Shown: positions 16,692-26,385, counted from the first letter of the stretch. The stretch is DNA of 64,000 nt from Pseudonocardia kunmingensis (GCF_006716445.1 NZ_VFPA01000001.1:1798001-1862000); one strand, 5' to 3'. Notes: generated by a model from the sequence alone, not told the origin. Made by a program: numbers and translations.

Positions 16692-16909
16692 GTGCCGAAC
16701 TCCTCACGGACCTCGTCGAGGAGCGCGGCCGTGTCGATCGTGGTCTCGCAGCGCCGGGGCCGAGCGCGCATCCGCGCCACCCATTCATTCAGGTCCGATG
16801 CGCGGACAGTGCGTTCGACCGCCTCCTGAGCCAGTGCAGACAGCGGTAGCTTGCGCTCCAGCGCGGCCCGGTCGAGCCCGTCGGGGAGATAAACGGTGAC
16901 TTCGGGCAT
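16688..16909 (-). CDS. Ribbon-helix-helix antitoxin-like protein (VapB-like)
   Basis: 73 residues from ATG 16909. The N-terminal strand VTVYLPDGLD followed by two helices (RAALERKLPLSALAQEAVERTV) has the ribbon-helix-helix pattern of antitoxins. The rest is charged and helical (LNEWVARMRARPR, TAALLDEVREEF), as in toxin-binding tails. Its stop overlaps a truncated VapC-like start, so it is probably an orphan antitoxin left after toxin decay. The ribosome site (GGGGG, 2 nt away) is poor. It lies 20 nt after the nucS stop and may share that transcript. Confidence 0.6.
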   Translation of the reverse strand: MPEVTVYLPDGLDRAALERKLPLSALAQEAVERTVRASDLNEWVARMRARPRRCETTIDTAALLDEVREEFGT

Positions 16910-16929
16910 ACCCCCAAGTGTGCCCCCGC

Positions 16930-17589
16930 CTAGAACAGCAGCAGGTCGTCCTTCTCGAACCCGCGCAGGGCGTCGTAGTCGACGGTGACGCAGCGGATGC
17001 CGCGGTCCGTGGCCAGGGTGCGGGCCTGCGGCTTGATCTGCTGCGCCGCGAACACGCCCTTCACCGGCGCGAGCAGCGGGTCGCGGTTCATGAGCTCGAG
17101 GTAGCGGGTGAGCTGCTCGACGCCGTCGATCTCGCCGCGGCGCTTGATCTCGACGGCCACCGAGCCGCCGTCCGCGTCCCGGCAGAGCAGGTCGACCGGA
17201 CCGATCGCGGTCATGTACTCGCGCCGCACCAGCGAGAAACCCTCGCCGAGCACACCGGGGTGATCGGCGAGCAGCTCCTGCAGGTGCGCCTCGACGCCGT
17301 CCTTCACCAGGCCCGGGTCGACGCCGAGCTCGTGCTTCGAGTCGTGCAGCACCTCGTCGATCTGGATGACGAGCGACTCGTCGGCCTTGTTGCGCACCGT
17401 CCACACGCCCGGCTGCTCCTCGAGCCAGCACGGGGGGCTCATCCAGTTCAGCGGTTTGTAGGCCCGGTCGTCGGCGTGGATGCTGACCGAGCCGTCGGCC
17501 TTGACCAGCAGCAACCGCGGCGCCATGGGCAGGTGGGCGGTGAGCCGCCCGACGTAGTCGACCTGGCACCGGGCGATGACGAGACGCAC
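16930..17589 (-). CDS. nucS: Endonuclease NucS (mismatch-specific)
   Basis: 219 residues, the family's normal size. The N-terminal DNA-binding and dimerisation domain ([20 protein letters not shown]) is followed by the nuclease domain with GPVDLLCRD and [17 protein letters not shown], holding the Asp and Glu-x-Lys catalytic residues. The C-terminus ends DDLLLF, consistent with the beta-clamp-binding tail. NucS replaces MutS/MutL mismatch repair in most actinobacteria, cutting both strands at G-T mismatches. GTG 17589 follows TACGCT by 7 nt on the minus strand, so it is probably leaderless. Copy B of the palindromic repeat lies just upstream. Confidence 0.95.
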   Translation of the reverse strand: MRLVIARCQVDYVGRLTAHLPMAPRLLLVKADGSVSIHADDRAYKPLNWMSPPCWLEEQPGVWTVRNKADESLVIQIDEVLHDSKHELGVDPGLVKDGVEAHLQELLADHPGVLGEGFSLVRREYMTAIGPVDLLCRDADGGSVAVEIKRRGEIDGVEQLTRYLELMNRDPLLAPVKGVFAAQQIKPQARTLATDRGIRCVTVDYDALRGFEKDDLLLF

Positions 17590-17619
17590 GGGGGCGAGCG
17601 TAGGGGAGCCCCGGCGTCG

Positions 17620-17668
17620 GACGAACGGCACTCTCGTCGGTTCCTGGCCGACGAGCGTGCCGTTCGTC
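17620..17668. repeat. Palindromic intergenic repeat (GAACGGCACT family), copy B
   Basis: GACGAACGGCACTCTCGTC (17620-17638) faces GACGAGCGTGCCGTTCGTC (17650-17668) with the loop GGTTCCTGGCC. It sits between the stop of the WYL regulator and the start of nucS, both on the minus strand, and even overlaps the regulator's stop codon. Confidence 0.8.
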
Positions 17669-18653
17669 AGGTGGTGGCGGGCGGCGCAGCAGCGTTGCGG
17701 GCGGCCAGGGCCGCTCCTGCTGCCGCCAACGCCGCGCGGAGCTCCTCCGGATGCAGCGCCTCGACCTCGCCGCCGAGGGCCGTGAGCTGGCCCGCCGCCA
17801 CGTCGACGCTCTCGACGTCGAGCTCCAGCTCGCGCCAGCCCTCGGCGTCCGGGGGGCCTGCGTGCGCGATCGCCTTCAGCGCCGCGTCGTGGTCCGCGGC
17901 GTGCGGGAGGATCTTCAGCCCGCGCGGGCCCACCCGCAGCCGCACGGTCGCGCGCAGCATCTGGCTCTCGAACCGGCCCGCGGCCCCGGCCCACCACTCG
18001 GCGAGGTCGAAGCGGTCGGGGCGCTCGAAGCGGGCGCCGGTCGGCTCGGCGGCCGTGATCCGGTCGACCCGGTAGGTGCGCACGGTCTCGTCGACACCCG
18101 CGGCGAGGTACCAGGTGCCCGCCTTGAGCACGAGCCCGAGCGGGTCGACCGTCCGCTCGACGACGTCGTGGCGGCGCCGGTAGCCGATGCGCAGCCGCTG
18201 CTGCTCCCACACCGCCTCGGCCACGGCGGCCAGCTGGGTCACCTGCTGGGGGGTGTGGAACCAGCCCGGGGCGTCGAGGTGGAACCGCTCGGCGACGCCC
18301 CGCGCGTGGTCCTGCAGCTCCGCGGGCAGCGTCGCGAGCAGCTTGGCCTGCGCCCCGGCGAGCGCCGCGCTCATGCCCAGCTCGGCGAGCACCTGGGGGG
18401 CGCCGACCGCGAAGATCGCGGCGGCCTCCTGCGCCGTCAGCCCGTCGAGGCGGGTGCGCCAGCCGTCGACGAGCCGGATGCCGCCGCCACGGCCGGGCTC
18501 GGTCCAGAGCGGGACGCCCGCGGCGGACAGCGCGGCCACGTCGCGGTAGATCGTGCGCTCTGAGACCTCCAGCTCGCGCGCGAGCTGGGCCGCCGTCGCC
18601 CCGCGCAGGCGCTGGAGGGTGAACAGCAGGGTGACCAGGCGGGACGCGCGCAC
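17667..18653 (-). CDS. WYL-domain transcriptional regulator
   Basis: 328 residues. A DeoR/HTH_11-type helix-turn-helix (about 1-60: [20 protein letters not shown]) is followed by a WYL domain (about 140-220) and a C-terminal WCX region. The usual WYL triad is present as [20 protein letters not shown]. Such proteins are YafY/PafC-like regulators, often binding nucleic-acid ligands and controlling DNA-damage or phage-response genes. GTG 18653 comes 7 nt after CACGAT, so it may be leaderless. It is divergent from the NUDIX hydrolase with only a 44-nt gap, so both promoters overlap. Its target is unknown. Confidence 0.88.
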   Translation of the reverse strand: MRASRLVTLLFTLQRLRGATAAQLARELEVSERTIYRDVAALSAAGVPLWTEPGRGGGIRLVDGWRTRLDGLTAQEAAAIFAVGAPQVLAELGMSAALAGAQAKLLATLPAELQDHARGVAERFHLDAPGWFHTPQQVTQLAAVAEAVWEQQRLRIGYRRRHDVVERTVDPLGLVLKAGTWYLAAGVDETVRTYRVDRITAAEPTGARFERPDRFDLAEWWAGAAGRFESQMLRATVRLRVGPRGLKILPHAADHDAALKAIAHAGPPDAEGWRELELDVESVDVAAGQLTALGGEVEALHPEELRAALAAAGAALAARNAAAPPATT

Positions 18654-18697
18654 CCCCGGGATCGTGCCGCATGCGGTGGCGGTGCACGGTGGTCGGC

Positions 18698-19234
18698 GTG
18701 CAGACGATCAGCAGCCGACAGGTCTACGCGAACCGGTGGATGACGCTCCGGGAGGACGCGATCCGCCTCGACGACGGCAGCGAGGGGATCTACGGCGTCG
18801 TCGACAAGCCGACCGCCGCCATCGTCATCCCCCGCGACGGGGACCGGCTGCACCTCGTGGAGCAGTTCCGCTACCCGGTGGGGCAGCGGCGCTGGGAGTT
18901 CCCGATGGGCACGGCCCCGGACCGGGCCGAGGTCGACCCCGCCGAGCTCGCCGCCCGCGAGCTCGCCGAGGAGACCGGTCTCGTCGCCGGCCGGATGGAG
19001 CTGCTCGGCGACCTGGACATCGCACCGGGCATGTCGAGCCAGCGCGAGCACGTGTTCCTCGCGACCGACCTGCGCGAGGGCCCGGTCGGGCGCGAGCACA
19101 GCGAGCAGGACATGCGCGCCCGCTGGTTCACCACCGCCGAGTTCGAGCAGATGGTGCGCCGCTCCCAGCTCGTCGACGCCCAGACGCTCGCGGCCTACCT
19201 GTTGCTGCGGTTGCGGGACGCCGGCTCCGCGTGA
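18698..19234 (+). CDS. NUDIX hydrolase (ADP-ribose pyrophosphatase-like)
   Basis: 178 residues. The NUDIX box core [13 protein letters not shown] (about 87-99) is intact and is preceded by the PMGTAPD turn. Upstream residues [13 protein letters not shown] and [16 protein letters not shown] match ADP-ribose pyrophosphatase-type NUDIX enzymes, which hydrolyse nucleoside diphosphate derivatives with Mg2+. I chose GTG 18698 because homologues begin at QTISSRQVY and CACGGT lies 7 nt before it; an ATG at 18671 would add nine residues. A strong terminator follows. Confidence 0.85.
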   Translation: MQTISSRQVYANRWMTLREDAIRLDDGSEGIYGVVDKPTAAIVIPRDGDRLHLVEQFRYPVGQRRWEFPMGTAPDRAEVDPAELAARELAEETGLVAGRMELLGDLDIAPGMSSQREHVFLATDLREGPVGREHSEQDMRARWFTTAEFEQMVRRSQLVDAQTLAAYLLLRLRDAGSA

Positions 19235-19290
19235 CGGTCAGCTCCGCGGAGGACCGGCGGGCCGCTCAGGCGACTGCTGCGGCCACCGAC

Positions 19291-19328
19291 CCGGTCGGAC
19301 CGGAGCCCCCCGCCTCCGGTCCGACCGG
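19291..19328 (+). terminator. Strong terminator hairpin after the NUDIX gene
   Basis: Arms 19291-19305 (CCGGTCGGACCGGAG) and 19314-19328 are perfectly complementary over 15 bp with an 8-nt C-rich loop. This is one of the best hairpins in the window and stands between convergent genes. Confidence 0.8.
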
Positions 19329-19391
19329 TCCCTCCCCCCGCAACCGGCTCCGCCCCCCTCAGCGGCGCCGGTGACCCGTCCCCCCGGGCCC

Positions 19392-19422
19392 GGCCGGACG
19401 CGACTCCCCGCGCCGTCCGGCC
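19392..19422 (-). terminator. Terminator hairpin after the P450 gene
   Basis: GGCCGGACG (19392-19400) pairs perfectly with CGTCCGGCC (19414-19422), loop 13 nt. It lies 17 nt beyond the P450 stop on the minus strand and faces the NUDIX terminator. Confidence 0.65.
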
Positions 19423-19438
19423 CGACCAGCTCGGCGGG

Positions 19439-20701
19439 CTACCGCAGCAGCAGCGGCAGCCGGGCGAGACGCCGGATGCCCGGCACCGGGATCCACTCCA
19501 GCTCCTCGGTGGCGAGCGCGAGGTCGGGGAACCGCTCGAACAGCGCCCGCAGCGCGACCTCGCCCTCCTGCCGGGCGAGCGCGGCGCCGAGGCAGTAGTG
19601 GAATCCGTGCCCGAACCCGACGTGTCCCTCCCCGCGCCCGGCCGGGCGCCGCGTCACGTCGAGGCGGTCCGGCTCGGCGTACTCGCGCGGATCGTGGTTC
19701 GCCGAGACCAGGATGGGCTGCACGACCTCGCCCCGCCGGATCGTCACACCCCCGAGCTCCACGTCCTGCGCGGCGTAGCGCGCCCGCGAGATCTGCACGG
19801 GCCCGCACCAGCGCATCAGCTCGTGCACCGCGCCGGGCCACAGCTCCGGTTCGGCACGCAGCCGCGCGAGCTGGTCGGGGTGGGTGAGCAGGGCGAGCGT
19901 CGAGGCGCCGATCAGGTGCGCCGTGGTCTCGTGGCCCGCGATGACCAGCGTGAGCACCATCGTCACGAGCTCGTCCGCGGACAGGCGGTCGCCGTCCTCC
20001 TCCTGCACCTGGACGAGCGCGGTGAGCAGGTCGTCCGCGGGCTCCGCGCGCCGGCGCGCGACCAGGTCGTGGATGTGGTCGATCATCTCCCGGGCCACGG
20101 CCGGCGTCTGCTCCGGGTTCATGGTCATCAGCACCGCGCCCCAGCGCCGCCACGCGGGCCGGTCCTCCTCCGGCACCCCCACCAGTTCGCAGATCACGGT
20201 GATCGGCAGCGGGTAGGCGAACTCGGAGATCAAGTCGACGGGGCCGTCGAGCGTCGCCAGCCGGTCGAGCAGCCCCGCGGTGATCTCCTCCACGCGCGGT
20301 CGCAACGCGCCGATCCGGCGCACCGTGAAGGCCCGCGAGACGAGCTTGCGCAGCCGCGTGTGGTCGTCGCCGTCGGCGTCGAGGATCGAGTCGGTGAAGT
20401 AGTGGGCGAGCTCGCGCGGGATGCCGATCATCTCGGTGAGCTTGTCGCGCAGGTTGTCCACGGTGACGCCGGACACCGAGGTGGCGCTGTTGACGAAGCG
20501 CGGGTCGCCGAGGACCGTCCGGACGTCAGCCTGGCGCGTGACGAACCAGCACGGGCTGCCGTCGGGTGAGCGGCCCCGCAGGACCGGCGCCTCCTCCCGC
20601 AGCCACCCGTAGCCCGCCACCGGGTCGCGGAGCAGAGCGGGGTCCATGACGTCGGGTTCGGGTCGCAGCGGGTTCGTCTGCTGCGTGGCCGGCTGGGTCA
20701 T
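19439..20701 (-). CDS. Cytochrome P450 (bacterial class I)
   Basis: 420 residues, typical of soluble actinomycete P450s. Seen: I-helix AGHETT (255-260), ExxR as ELMR (294-297), and the heme loop FGHGFHYCLGAALAR with Cys370. ATG 20701 follows GGAG. It needs a ferredoxin and reductase, which are not encoded nearby. The upstream TetR gene (32 nt away) shares the strand, so TetR probably controls both. The crotonase-fold gene across the divergent promoter may belong to the same response. The substrate is not predictable; the general resemblance is to CYP105/107-like hydroxylases. Confidence 0.93.
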   Translation of the reverse strand: MTQPATQQTNPLRPEPDVMDPALLRDPVAGYGWLREEAPVLRGRSPDGSPCWFVTRQADVRTVLGDPRFVNSATSVSGVTVDNLRDKLTEMIGIPRELAHYFTDSILDADGDDHTRLRKLVSRAFTVRRIGALRPRVEEITAGLLDRLATLDGPVDLISEFAYPLPITVICELVGVPEEDRPAWRRWGAVLMTMNPEQTPAVAREMIDHIHDLVARRRAEPADDLLTALVQVQEEDGDRLSADELVTMVLTLVIAGHETTAHLIGASTLALLTHPDQLARLRAEPELWPGAVHELMRWCGPVQISRARYAAQDVELGGVTIRRGEVVQPILVSANHDPREYAEPDRLDVTRRPAGRGEGHVGFGHGFHYCLGAALARQEGEVALRALFERFPDLALATEELEWIPVPGIRRLARLPLLLR

Positions 20702-20733
20702 CGCTGGCTCCGTTTCCGGCGCCCGCGTCCGGG

Positions 20734-21441
20734 TCAACGGACGCGGCGGCGCCATTCCTGATCGACGTGGACGAGCAGCGACCGGTAGCGCTGCGCGATC
20801 TCCGGTGCGATGCGCGCGAGCTCGGCGGCGGGCGGGTCCGGCGCCTGCACCGCGGCCGCGATGGTCTGCTCGAGCAGCGCGGACCGCTCCTCGACGTCCG
20901 GGACGAGGTCGCCGTAGCCGAACCCGTCGACCAGCAGGAAGCCGGACGCGGTTGCGGCGAACGCGTACAGCGCCGAATCGGGGGGCAGGCCCGGTCGCAG
21001 GCAGCCCGCGGCACCGAGCAGGTGGATGTGCTGGCGCACCGCGTCCGCGCGGGCGGCGGCGAGCTCGCCGAGCGTGCCCCCGGCCTCGTGCGCCAGCCTG
21101 CCGAGCACCTCGGCGTCACCGAGGTAGACCGAGCGCGCGACCGGCACGGACACCAGCTGCTCGTAGAGCAGCCGCATCGTGGCGCCCGGCAGGACGGTGC
21201 GCGGGTCGGCATCCATCCGGTCGGCCAGGTGCTGGACGATCTTGCGCTGCTCCCGCAGCAGCACCGTGAGGAAGAGCGCGTCCTTCGAGCGGAAGTGCAG
21301 GTACACCGTGCCCTTGCCGATGCCGGCGTGCCGCGCGACCTCGTCGATCGTCACGCGCTGGTAGCCCCACCGCACGAGCAGCTCCGCCGCGCTGTCGAGC
21401 ATCCGCTCGACGCGCGGTTCCGGAACCTCCGGTGCCGCCAT
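20734..21441 (-). CDS. TetR family regulator of the P450 operon
   Basis: 235 residues. The N-terminal HTH reads RVTIDEVARHAGIGKGTVYL then HFRSKDALF, the standard TetR fold; the C-terminal ligand domain is Ala/Leu-rich. ATG 21441 was chosen over GTG 21447 because GAGG lies 5 nt upstream of it. A perfect inverted repeat (TGACTCGAT / ATCGAGTCA) at 21462-21485 sits directly before the gene, as expected for autoregulation. The P450 follows 32 nt downstream. Confidence 0.9.
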   Translation of the reverse strand: MAAPEVPEPRVERMLDSAAELLVRWGYQRVTIDEVARHAGIGKGTVYLHFRSKDALFLTVLLREQRKIVQHLADRMDADPRTVLPGATMRLLYEQLVSVPVARSVYLGDAEVLGRLAHEAGGTLGELAAARADAVRQHIHLLGAAGCLRPGLPPDSALYAFAATASGFLLVDGFGYGDLVPDVEERSALLEQTIAAAVQAPDPPAAELARIAPEIAQRYRSLLVHVDQEWRRRVR

Positions 21442-21461
21442 GCCCACCTCGCAGAACGCTG

Positions 21462-21485
21462 TGACTCGATTTGCTCATCGAGTCA
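21462..21485. promoter_or_regulatory. Candidate TetR operator
   Basis: TGACTCGAT (21462-21470) and ATCGAGTCA (21477-21485) form a perfect 9-bp inverted repeat with a 6-nt spacer, 20 bp before the TetR start. TATGAC on the minus strand could be a -10 box overlapping it. The divergent crotonase-fold gene starts 88 bp away and could share control. Confidence 0.65.
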
Positions 21486-21573
21486 TACGGTCACGGTAGC
21501 CCCGCCGACCGGTTCCGGCAAGGAAGTGCGCTGCGATGCTGTGACCGGCTCTCAGGTCGGGTTACCGTCGGGC

Positions 21574-22347
21574 ATGACCGACTACGAGCACCTGCTGGTG
21601 AAGCAGGAGGGGGACACCGTCCGGATCACGATGAACCGGCCGGAACGGCGCAACACGCTCACCGAGGCGCACCTGCGCGAGCTCCTCGACGCGTTCGAGA
21701 CCACCGGGCGGTCGGACGCCACCGGCATCGTGCTCGCCGGGGAGGGCAAGGCGTTCTCGGCGGGGCACGACTTCTCCGACGTCGCCGCCCGGGACCTCGC
21801 GGGCGTCCGCGACCTGCTCCAGCTGTGCACCCGGCTGATGCGCACGATCGAGTCGGTGCCGCAGGTGGTGATCGCCCGCGTGCACGCCATCGCCACGGCC
21901 GCGGGCTGCCAGCTCGTCGCGTCCTGCGACCTCGCCGTGGCGGCCGAGTCGGCGCTGTTCGCGCTGCCCGGGGGCAAGGGCGGCTGGTTCTGCCACACGC
22001 CCGCCGTCCCCGTCGCGCGCAACATCGGCCGCAAGCGCCTGATGGAGATGGCCCTGACCGGCGACACCATCGACGCCGCGACCGCCGCGGAGTGGGGCCT
22101 CGTCAACTACGCGGTGCCGGACGACCAGCTCGACGCGCGCGTCGACGACCTGCTCGCCCGCGCCACCCGGGGCAGCCGCTTCGGCAAGGCCGTCGGCAAG
22201 CAGACGCTCTACGCCCAGCTCGACCGGCCCGAGGCCGACGCCTACGCGATCGCGACCGAGGTCATGGCCTCCCTGTCGCAGTCCCCGGGCGCCAAGGAAG
22301 GCATGGCCGCGTTCCTGGAGAAGCGCAAGCCGGTCTGGCCGGACTAG
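21574..22347 (+). CDS. Crotonase-fold protein, ECHDC3-like, lacking catalytic Glu
   Basis: 257 residues of the enoyl-CoA hydratase/isomerase superfamily. The oxyanion region FSAGHDFSD and the segment IATAAGCQLVASCDLAVA are clear. In true hydratases the latter carries a catalytic Glu (GGGxEL), here Gln, and the second Glu-bearing segment reads PGGKGGWFCHTPAV without the Glu. The same pattern occurs in the ECHDC3 branch, whose reaction is unsettled. So water addition to enoyl-CoA should not be assumed. TACCGT ends 5 nt before ATG 21574, suggesting a leaderless message. It is divergent from the TetR-P450 operon. Confidence 0.85.
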   Translation: MTDYEHLLVKQEGDTVRITMNRPERRNTLTEAHLRELLDAFETTGRSDATGIVLAGEGKAFSAGHDFSDVAARDLAGVRDLLQLCTRLMRTIESVPQVVIARVHAIATAAGCQLVASCDLAVAAESALFALPGGKGGWFCHTPAVPVARNIGRKRLMEMALTGDTIDAATAAEWGLVNYAVPDDQLDARVDDLLARATRGSRFGKAVGKQTLYAQLDRPEADAYAIATEVMASLSQSPGAKEGMAAFLEKRKPVWPD

Positions 22348-22474
22348 CGCGGGGGCACGCACCCCACTTCGACGGGGGCGCGGGCTGAACCGGGGCGCAT
22401 GAGCGCGCCTCGACCGGGCACCGGGTGCCGACCTGCCGCTCCTCCACCGACGCACCCCTTCCGCGGCCACGCAC

Positions 22475-23143
22475 CCCGTCGACGGGTCGCGTGAGGCGAG
22501 TTCGGGGGTGTGAGCACGTGGCCGCTCCTCTCGGGGGTTCCTCTCTGGTGGGGCGGGTTGCGGTGGGCGCGCCGTTCCCGGCTCGAGGCCACTGCCCCAC
22601 TCCGCGCCCAACGGTCACTCGCAGTCGGCCCAGTGCCCTGCCCGACCTCCGGTGGCGAGGGGTGGTCCGGTTGGCAGAACTACCGAGTGACGTGGTCGCT
22701 CCGGCGGCCGTCCCCGACCGGGCCCAGGCCGGTCCACGACGAGAACCTTCCTGCCGGGTGCCACTCATCTGGCTGTGGTGCCGTTTTCCAACCCCATCGA
22801 CAACAGCCTTGATCAGGGAACCAGGGACATGAGCCGCACCCATGCAGCACATGTCCCGTTTCCACCGATCACGAGCGCCTGGACGGCTACGAGCATGTCC
22901 GATGATCACCGGGACGGGGTGGATCGGGACCACAGCCAGGTGCGCACCTACCCAGCAGCGACGGGCTCGTCCCCAACAGGCCTGGGCCAGGTCGGGGACG
23001 GCCGCCCGGCCGGCCCCGATATTCGGCAGTTGCACCAACCCGGCCACCTCGCCGACGGGCGGCGGCAGGGGAACCGACCGACTGCGCCGGGGACCGGGCC
23101 GAGGCGGGCGGCAGTGGCCTCGAGCCGGGAACGGCTCGCCCAC
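22475..23143. repeat. Large intergenic inverted-repeat element, copy 2
   Basis: The stretch 22348-23361 has no credible gene. Its left arm (from 22563, GTGGGCGCGCCGTTCCCGGC) and right arm (ending 23143) are inverted copies of each other and of the arms at 6634-7134. Shared words include GATGATCACCGGGACGGGGT and CGGTGGCGAGGG. Copy 2 has about 80 extra bases in the centre, with the hairpin GGGACATG (22824-22831) / CATGTCCC (22850-22857). The CCCGTCGACGGG flank is at 22475-22486. At the far right, GGCCATGATCAGCA (about 23247) is also shared with copy 1 (7221). Confidence 0.8.
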
Positions 23144-23361
23144 AGCAGAATCCCCCGTGACATCGACACCATGGGTCTGCGACCGCGGCCGAAGACCCAT
23201 GAGGTCGACCGGGTCGGCACCGGCGCGTTCCGCGGAACGCGACCGGCCATGATCAGCACGGTGGCCACCCTCGACGGGACTTCGCCCGGTTCCGCCGTCC
23301 GGCACGAGCTGCTCCACGGCGGCCGGCAGGGCTGAGAGCGCCGCGCACTACTCTGCTCGGG

Positions 23362-24222
23362 ATGCTCTCCCGACGGCGACTCCTCGCGCTCACGATCCCG
23401 GCGGGTGCGGCGGTCGCCTGCTCCCGGCCCGCCGGGAGCACCCTCGAGCGGGCGAGGGCGGACGGCGCGATCCGCGTGGGTGTCTCCGGCGAGCAGCCTT
23501 ACAGCTACGTCGACTCCGCCGGGCGGGTCACCGGTTCGCAGCCGGAGGTCGCGCGCGCGGTGCTGGCCCGCCTCGGGATCGACGGCCTCGCCGCCGTGCG
23601 CGTGCCGTTCGCCGACCTGATCCCCCAGCTGCAGGCCGGAGTGTTCGACCTGATCACCGCGGGGATGACCGTCAAGCCCGACCGCTGCCGCGAGGTCGCC
23701 TTCACGCGGCCCGACTTCGTCGCCCCGCCGGCGTTCCTCGTCCAGGAGGGCAACCCGCGCGAGATCGAGTCGTTCCGCGACGTCGCCCGCTCCGAGGTGC
23801 GCCTCGCGGTGATCGCCGGGGGTGTCGAGATCGACTACGCCCGCGCGGCCGGGGTGCCCGACGACCAGTTGGAGATCGTCGACGGCCAGTCGGAGCTGCT
23901 CCGCAGCGTCGCGGGCGAACGCGTCGCCGTCGGCGCGCTGACCCGGATCTCGCTGCTCGACGAGCTGCGCCGCAACCCGGGCGCGGGCGTCGAGGTCACC
24001 GAGGCCGTGGAGCCCGTCGTCGGCGGGCGTCCCGTCGTGCCCGCCGCCGCCTTCGCCGTCCGCACCGGCGAGAACGACTTCCTCGAGGCGTTCAACGCGG
24101 AGCTGGCCGCATTGCAGGCCTCGGGCGAGTGGCTGCGCATCACCGAGCAGTTCGGTTTCACGCGCGAGAACCTGCCGCCCGCGGGCCTGACGACGGCGGA
24201 GCTCTGCACACCGAGAGGCTGA
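23362..24222 (+). CDS. Second EhuB-like solute-binding lipoprotein
   Basis: 286 residues. N-terminus MLSRRRLLALTIPAGAAVAC gives a twin-arginine-like signal with a lipobox Cys at 20, so it should be anchored outside the membrane. The mature part is a family-3 solute-binding protein very similar in layout to EhuB at 26386-27294 (IRVGVSGEQPYSYVD, TAGMTVKPDRC, NLPPAGLTTAELC), which binds ectoine or hydroxyectoine. It is convergent with ehuA (17 nt between stops) and has no permease of its own. It may deliver to the EhuCDA transporter with a different ligand or affinity (inference). TACTCT lies 7 nt before ATG 23362, so it is probably leaderless. Confidence 0.85.
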   Translation: MLSRRRLLALTIPAGAAVACSRPAGSTLERARADGAIRVGVSGEQPYSYVDSAGRVTGSQPEVARAVLARLGIDGLAAVRVPFADLIPQLQAGVFDLITAGMTVKPDRCREVAFTRPDFVAPPAFLVQEGNPREIESFRDVARSEVRLAVIAGGVEIDYARAAGVPDDQLEIVDGQSELLRSVAGERVAVGALTRISLLDELRRNPGAGVEVTEAVEPVVGGRPVVPAAAFAVRTGENDFLEAFNAELAALQASGEWLRITEQFGFTRENLPPAGLTTAELCTPRG

Positions 24223-24239
24223 GACGCCGCACGCTGTGA

Positions 24240-25020
<781 letters not shown>

Positions 25021-25037
<17 letters not shown>

Positions 25038-25674
25038 GACGCTCCAATCTGCGCATCAGCAACGAGGCGGGGTAGCTGAGCAGGAGGAAGAACAGTCCCG
25101 CGAGGGTGTAGGGCTCGACGTAGCGGAAGTACGTGTTGCCGACCTCCTCTGCCCGCCCGACCACGTCCAGGACGCTGATCGCGACCAGCAGCGGGACCTC
25201 TTTGAACATCGAGATCACGTAGTTGCCGAGAGCGGGGACCACCCTGGGGATCGCCTGCGGGAGCACCACGCCGGTCCAGACCCGCGACCTCGGCAGGCTC
25301 AGCGCTGTGGCCGCCTCCCACTGCCCACGGGGGACGGCATCGATGCCGGCGCGATAAACCTCTGACGTGTAGCAGGCGTAGTGGATACCGAGCGCGATCA
25401 CGCCGACGGTGAGCCCGCTCAAGACGACGCCGAATGCGGGCAGGCCGAAGTAAAGAAAGAAGATCTGCACCAACAGCGGCGTACTGCGCACGAACTCGAC
25501 GAACGCGCGCACGATGATCGCGACCGGGCGCGGACCGCGCTGCAGCACCGCGAACACCAAGCCGAGCACCATCGCGATGATCGATCCGAGCACCGTCGCG
25601 ACGAGCGTGAGCCCGAGCCCCTCGACGAGGGCGGGCAGGATCGAGAACGCGTAGTTCCAGTCCCAGACGGTCAT
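25021..25674 (-). CDS. ehuD: Ectoine/hydroxyectoine-type ABC permease
   Basis: 217 residues, about five transmembrane helices, His/Glu/Gln/Gln/Arg-type permease. The cytoplasmic EAA loop is GQWEAATALSLPRSRVWTGV. ATG 25674 overlaps the ehuC stop by 1 nt (TGATG). Together with EhuC it forms the membrane channel. The assignment as EhuD rests on gene order B-C-D-A and similarity to the ectoine systems of rhizobia. Confidence 0.88.
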
Positions 25675-26378
25675 CAGTGGGTCCCTGCCAACGCTCGTGC
25701 AGCACCGCGGCGGGGCGCGCCCCGTCCGAGACGCGACGCGGCCAGCCGCTCCAGCCCCCGCATCACCGCGGTGATGACCAGCGACATCACCAGGTAGTAG
25801 AGCAGGAGCAGCAGCATGATCTGGATGACCCACGGGTTGAAGTTCGGGATCAGGACCTCGGTCGCCTGCCTCGTGATCTCGGGGATGAAGACGAACGACA
25901 GGATCGATGTGCTCTTGAGCAGCTGGATGAACAGGTTGTTGAAGGGCGGGATCATCTCGGCGACCGCCTGCGGAAGGATCACCCGCCGCATCCGCTGGGC
26001 GGGCGAGAGGCTGAGCGCGAGCGCACCCTCGTACTGCGCCCGCGGGACGGACTGCACCGCCCCTCGGACGATCTCGGCGCCGTAGGCCCCGTGGTTGAGA
26101 CCCAGTACTGCCACACCGCCCCACAGCGGGATGAACTCGAAGCCGACCAGCACCGGCAGCGCGAAGAAGATCCAGAACAGCTGGACGACCTCGGACGTGC
26201 CTCGCAGGCCTTCCACGTAGATCCGGCTGATCACGCGCACCCACCGCCAGGGCGACAGGAGCGCGAGCCCCGCGACGAACGACAGCACGATCGTCAGACC
26301 GATGCCGCCGACCGTAGCGATCATGGTGTACGGCAGGCCCTGGTTGAGTATCGACAGCCAGGTGCCGAAGGTCTCCAC
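25674..26378 (-). CDS. ehuC: Ectoine/hydroxyectoine-type ABC permease
   Basis: 234 residues with several hydrophobic helices and the EAA loop AQYEGALALSLSPAQRMRRV. It pairs with EhuD as the transmembrane heterodimer. GTG 26378 follows ehuB by 7 nt and overlaps ehuD by 1 nt, so the operon is tightly packed. The C-terminus has a basic, Ala-rich tail. Confidence 0.88.
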   Translation of the reverse strand: METFGTWLSILNQGLPYTMIATVGGIGLTIVLSFVAGLALLSPWRWVRVISRIYVEGLRGTSEVVQLFWIFFALPVLVGFEFIPLWGGVAVLGLNHGAYGAEIVRGAVQSVPRAQYEGALALSLSPAQRMRRVILPQAVAEMIPPFNNLFIQLLKSTSILSFVFIPEITRQATEVLIPNFNPWVIQIMLLLLLYYLVMSLVITAVMRGLERLAASRLGRGAPRRGAARALAGTH

Positions 26379-26385
26379 GGCCGGC

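Noticed and set aside
22344-23335. ORFs of 60-350 codons in the second large repeat
   Set aside because: Same reason as for copy 1; no ribosome sites or conserved frame.
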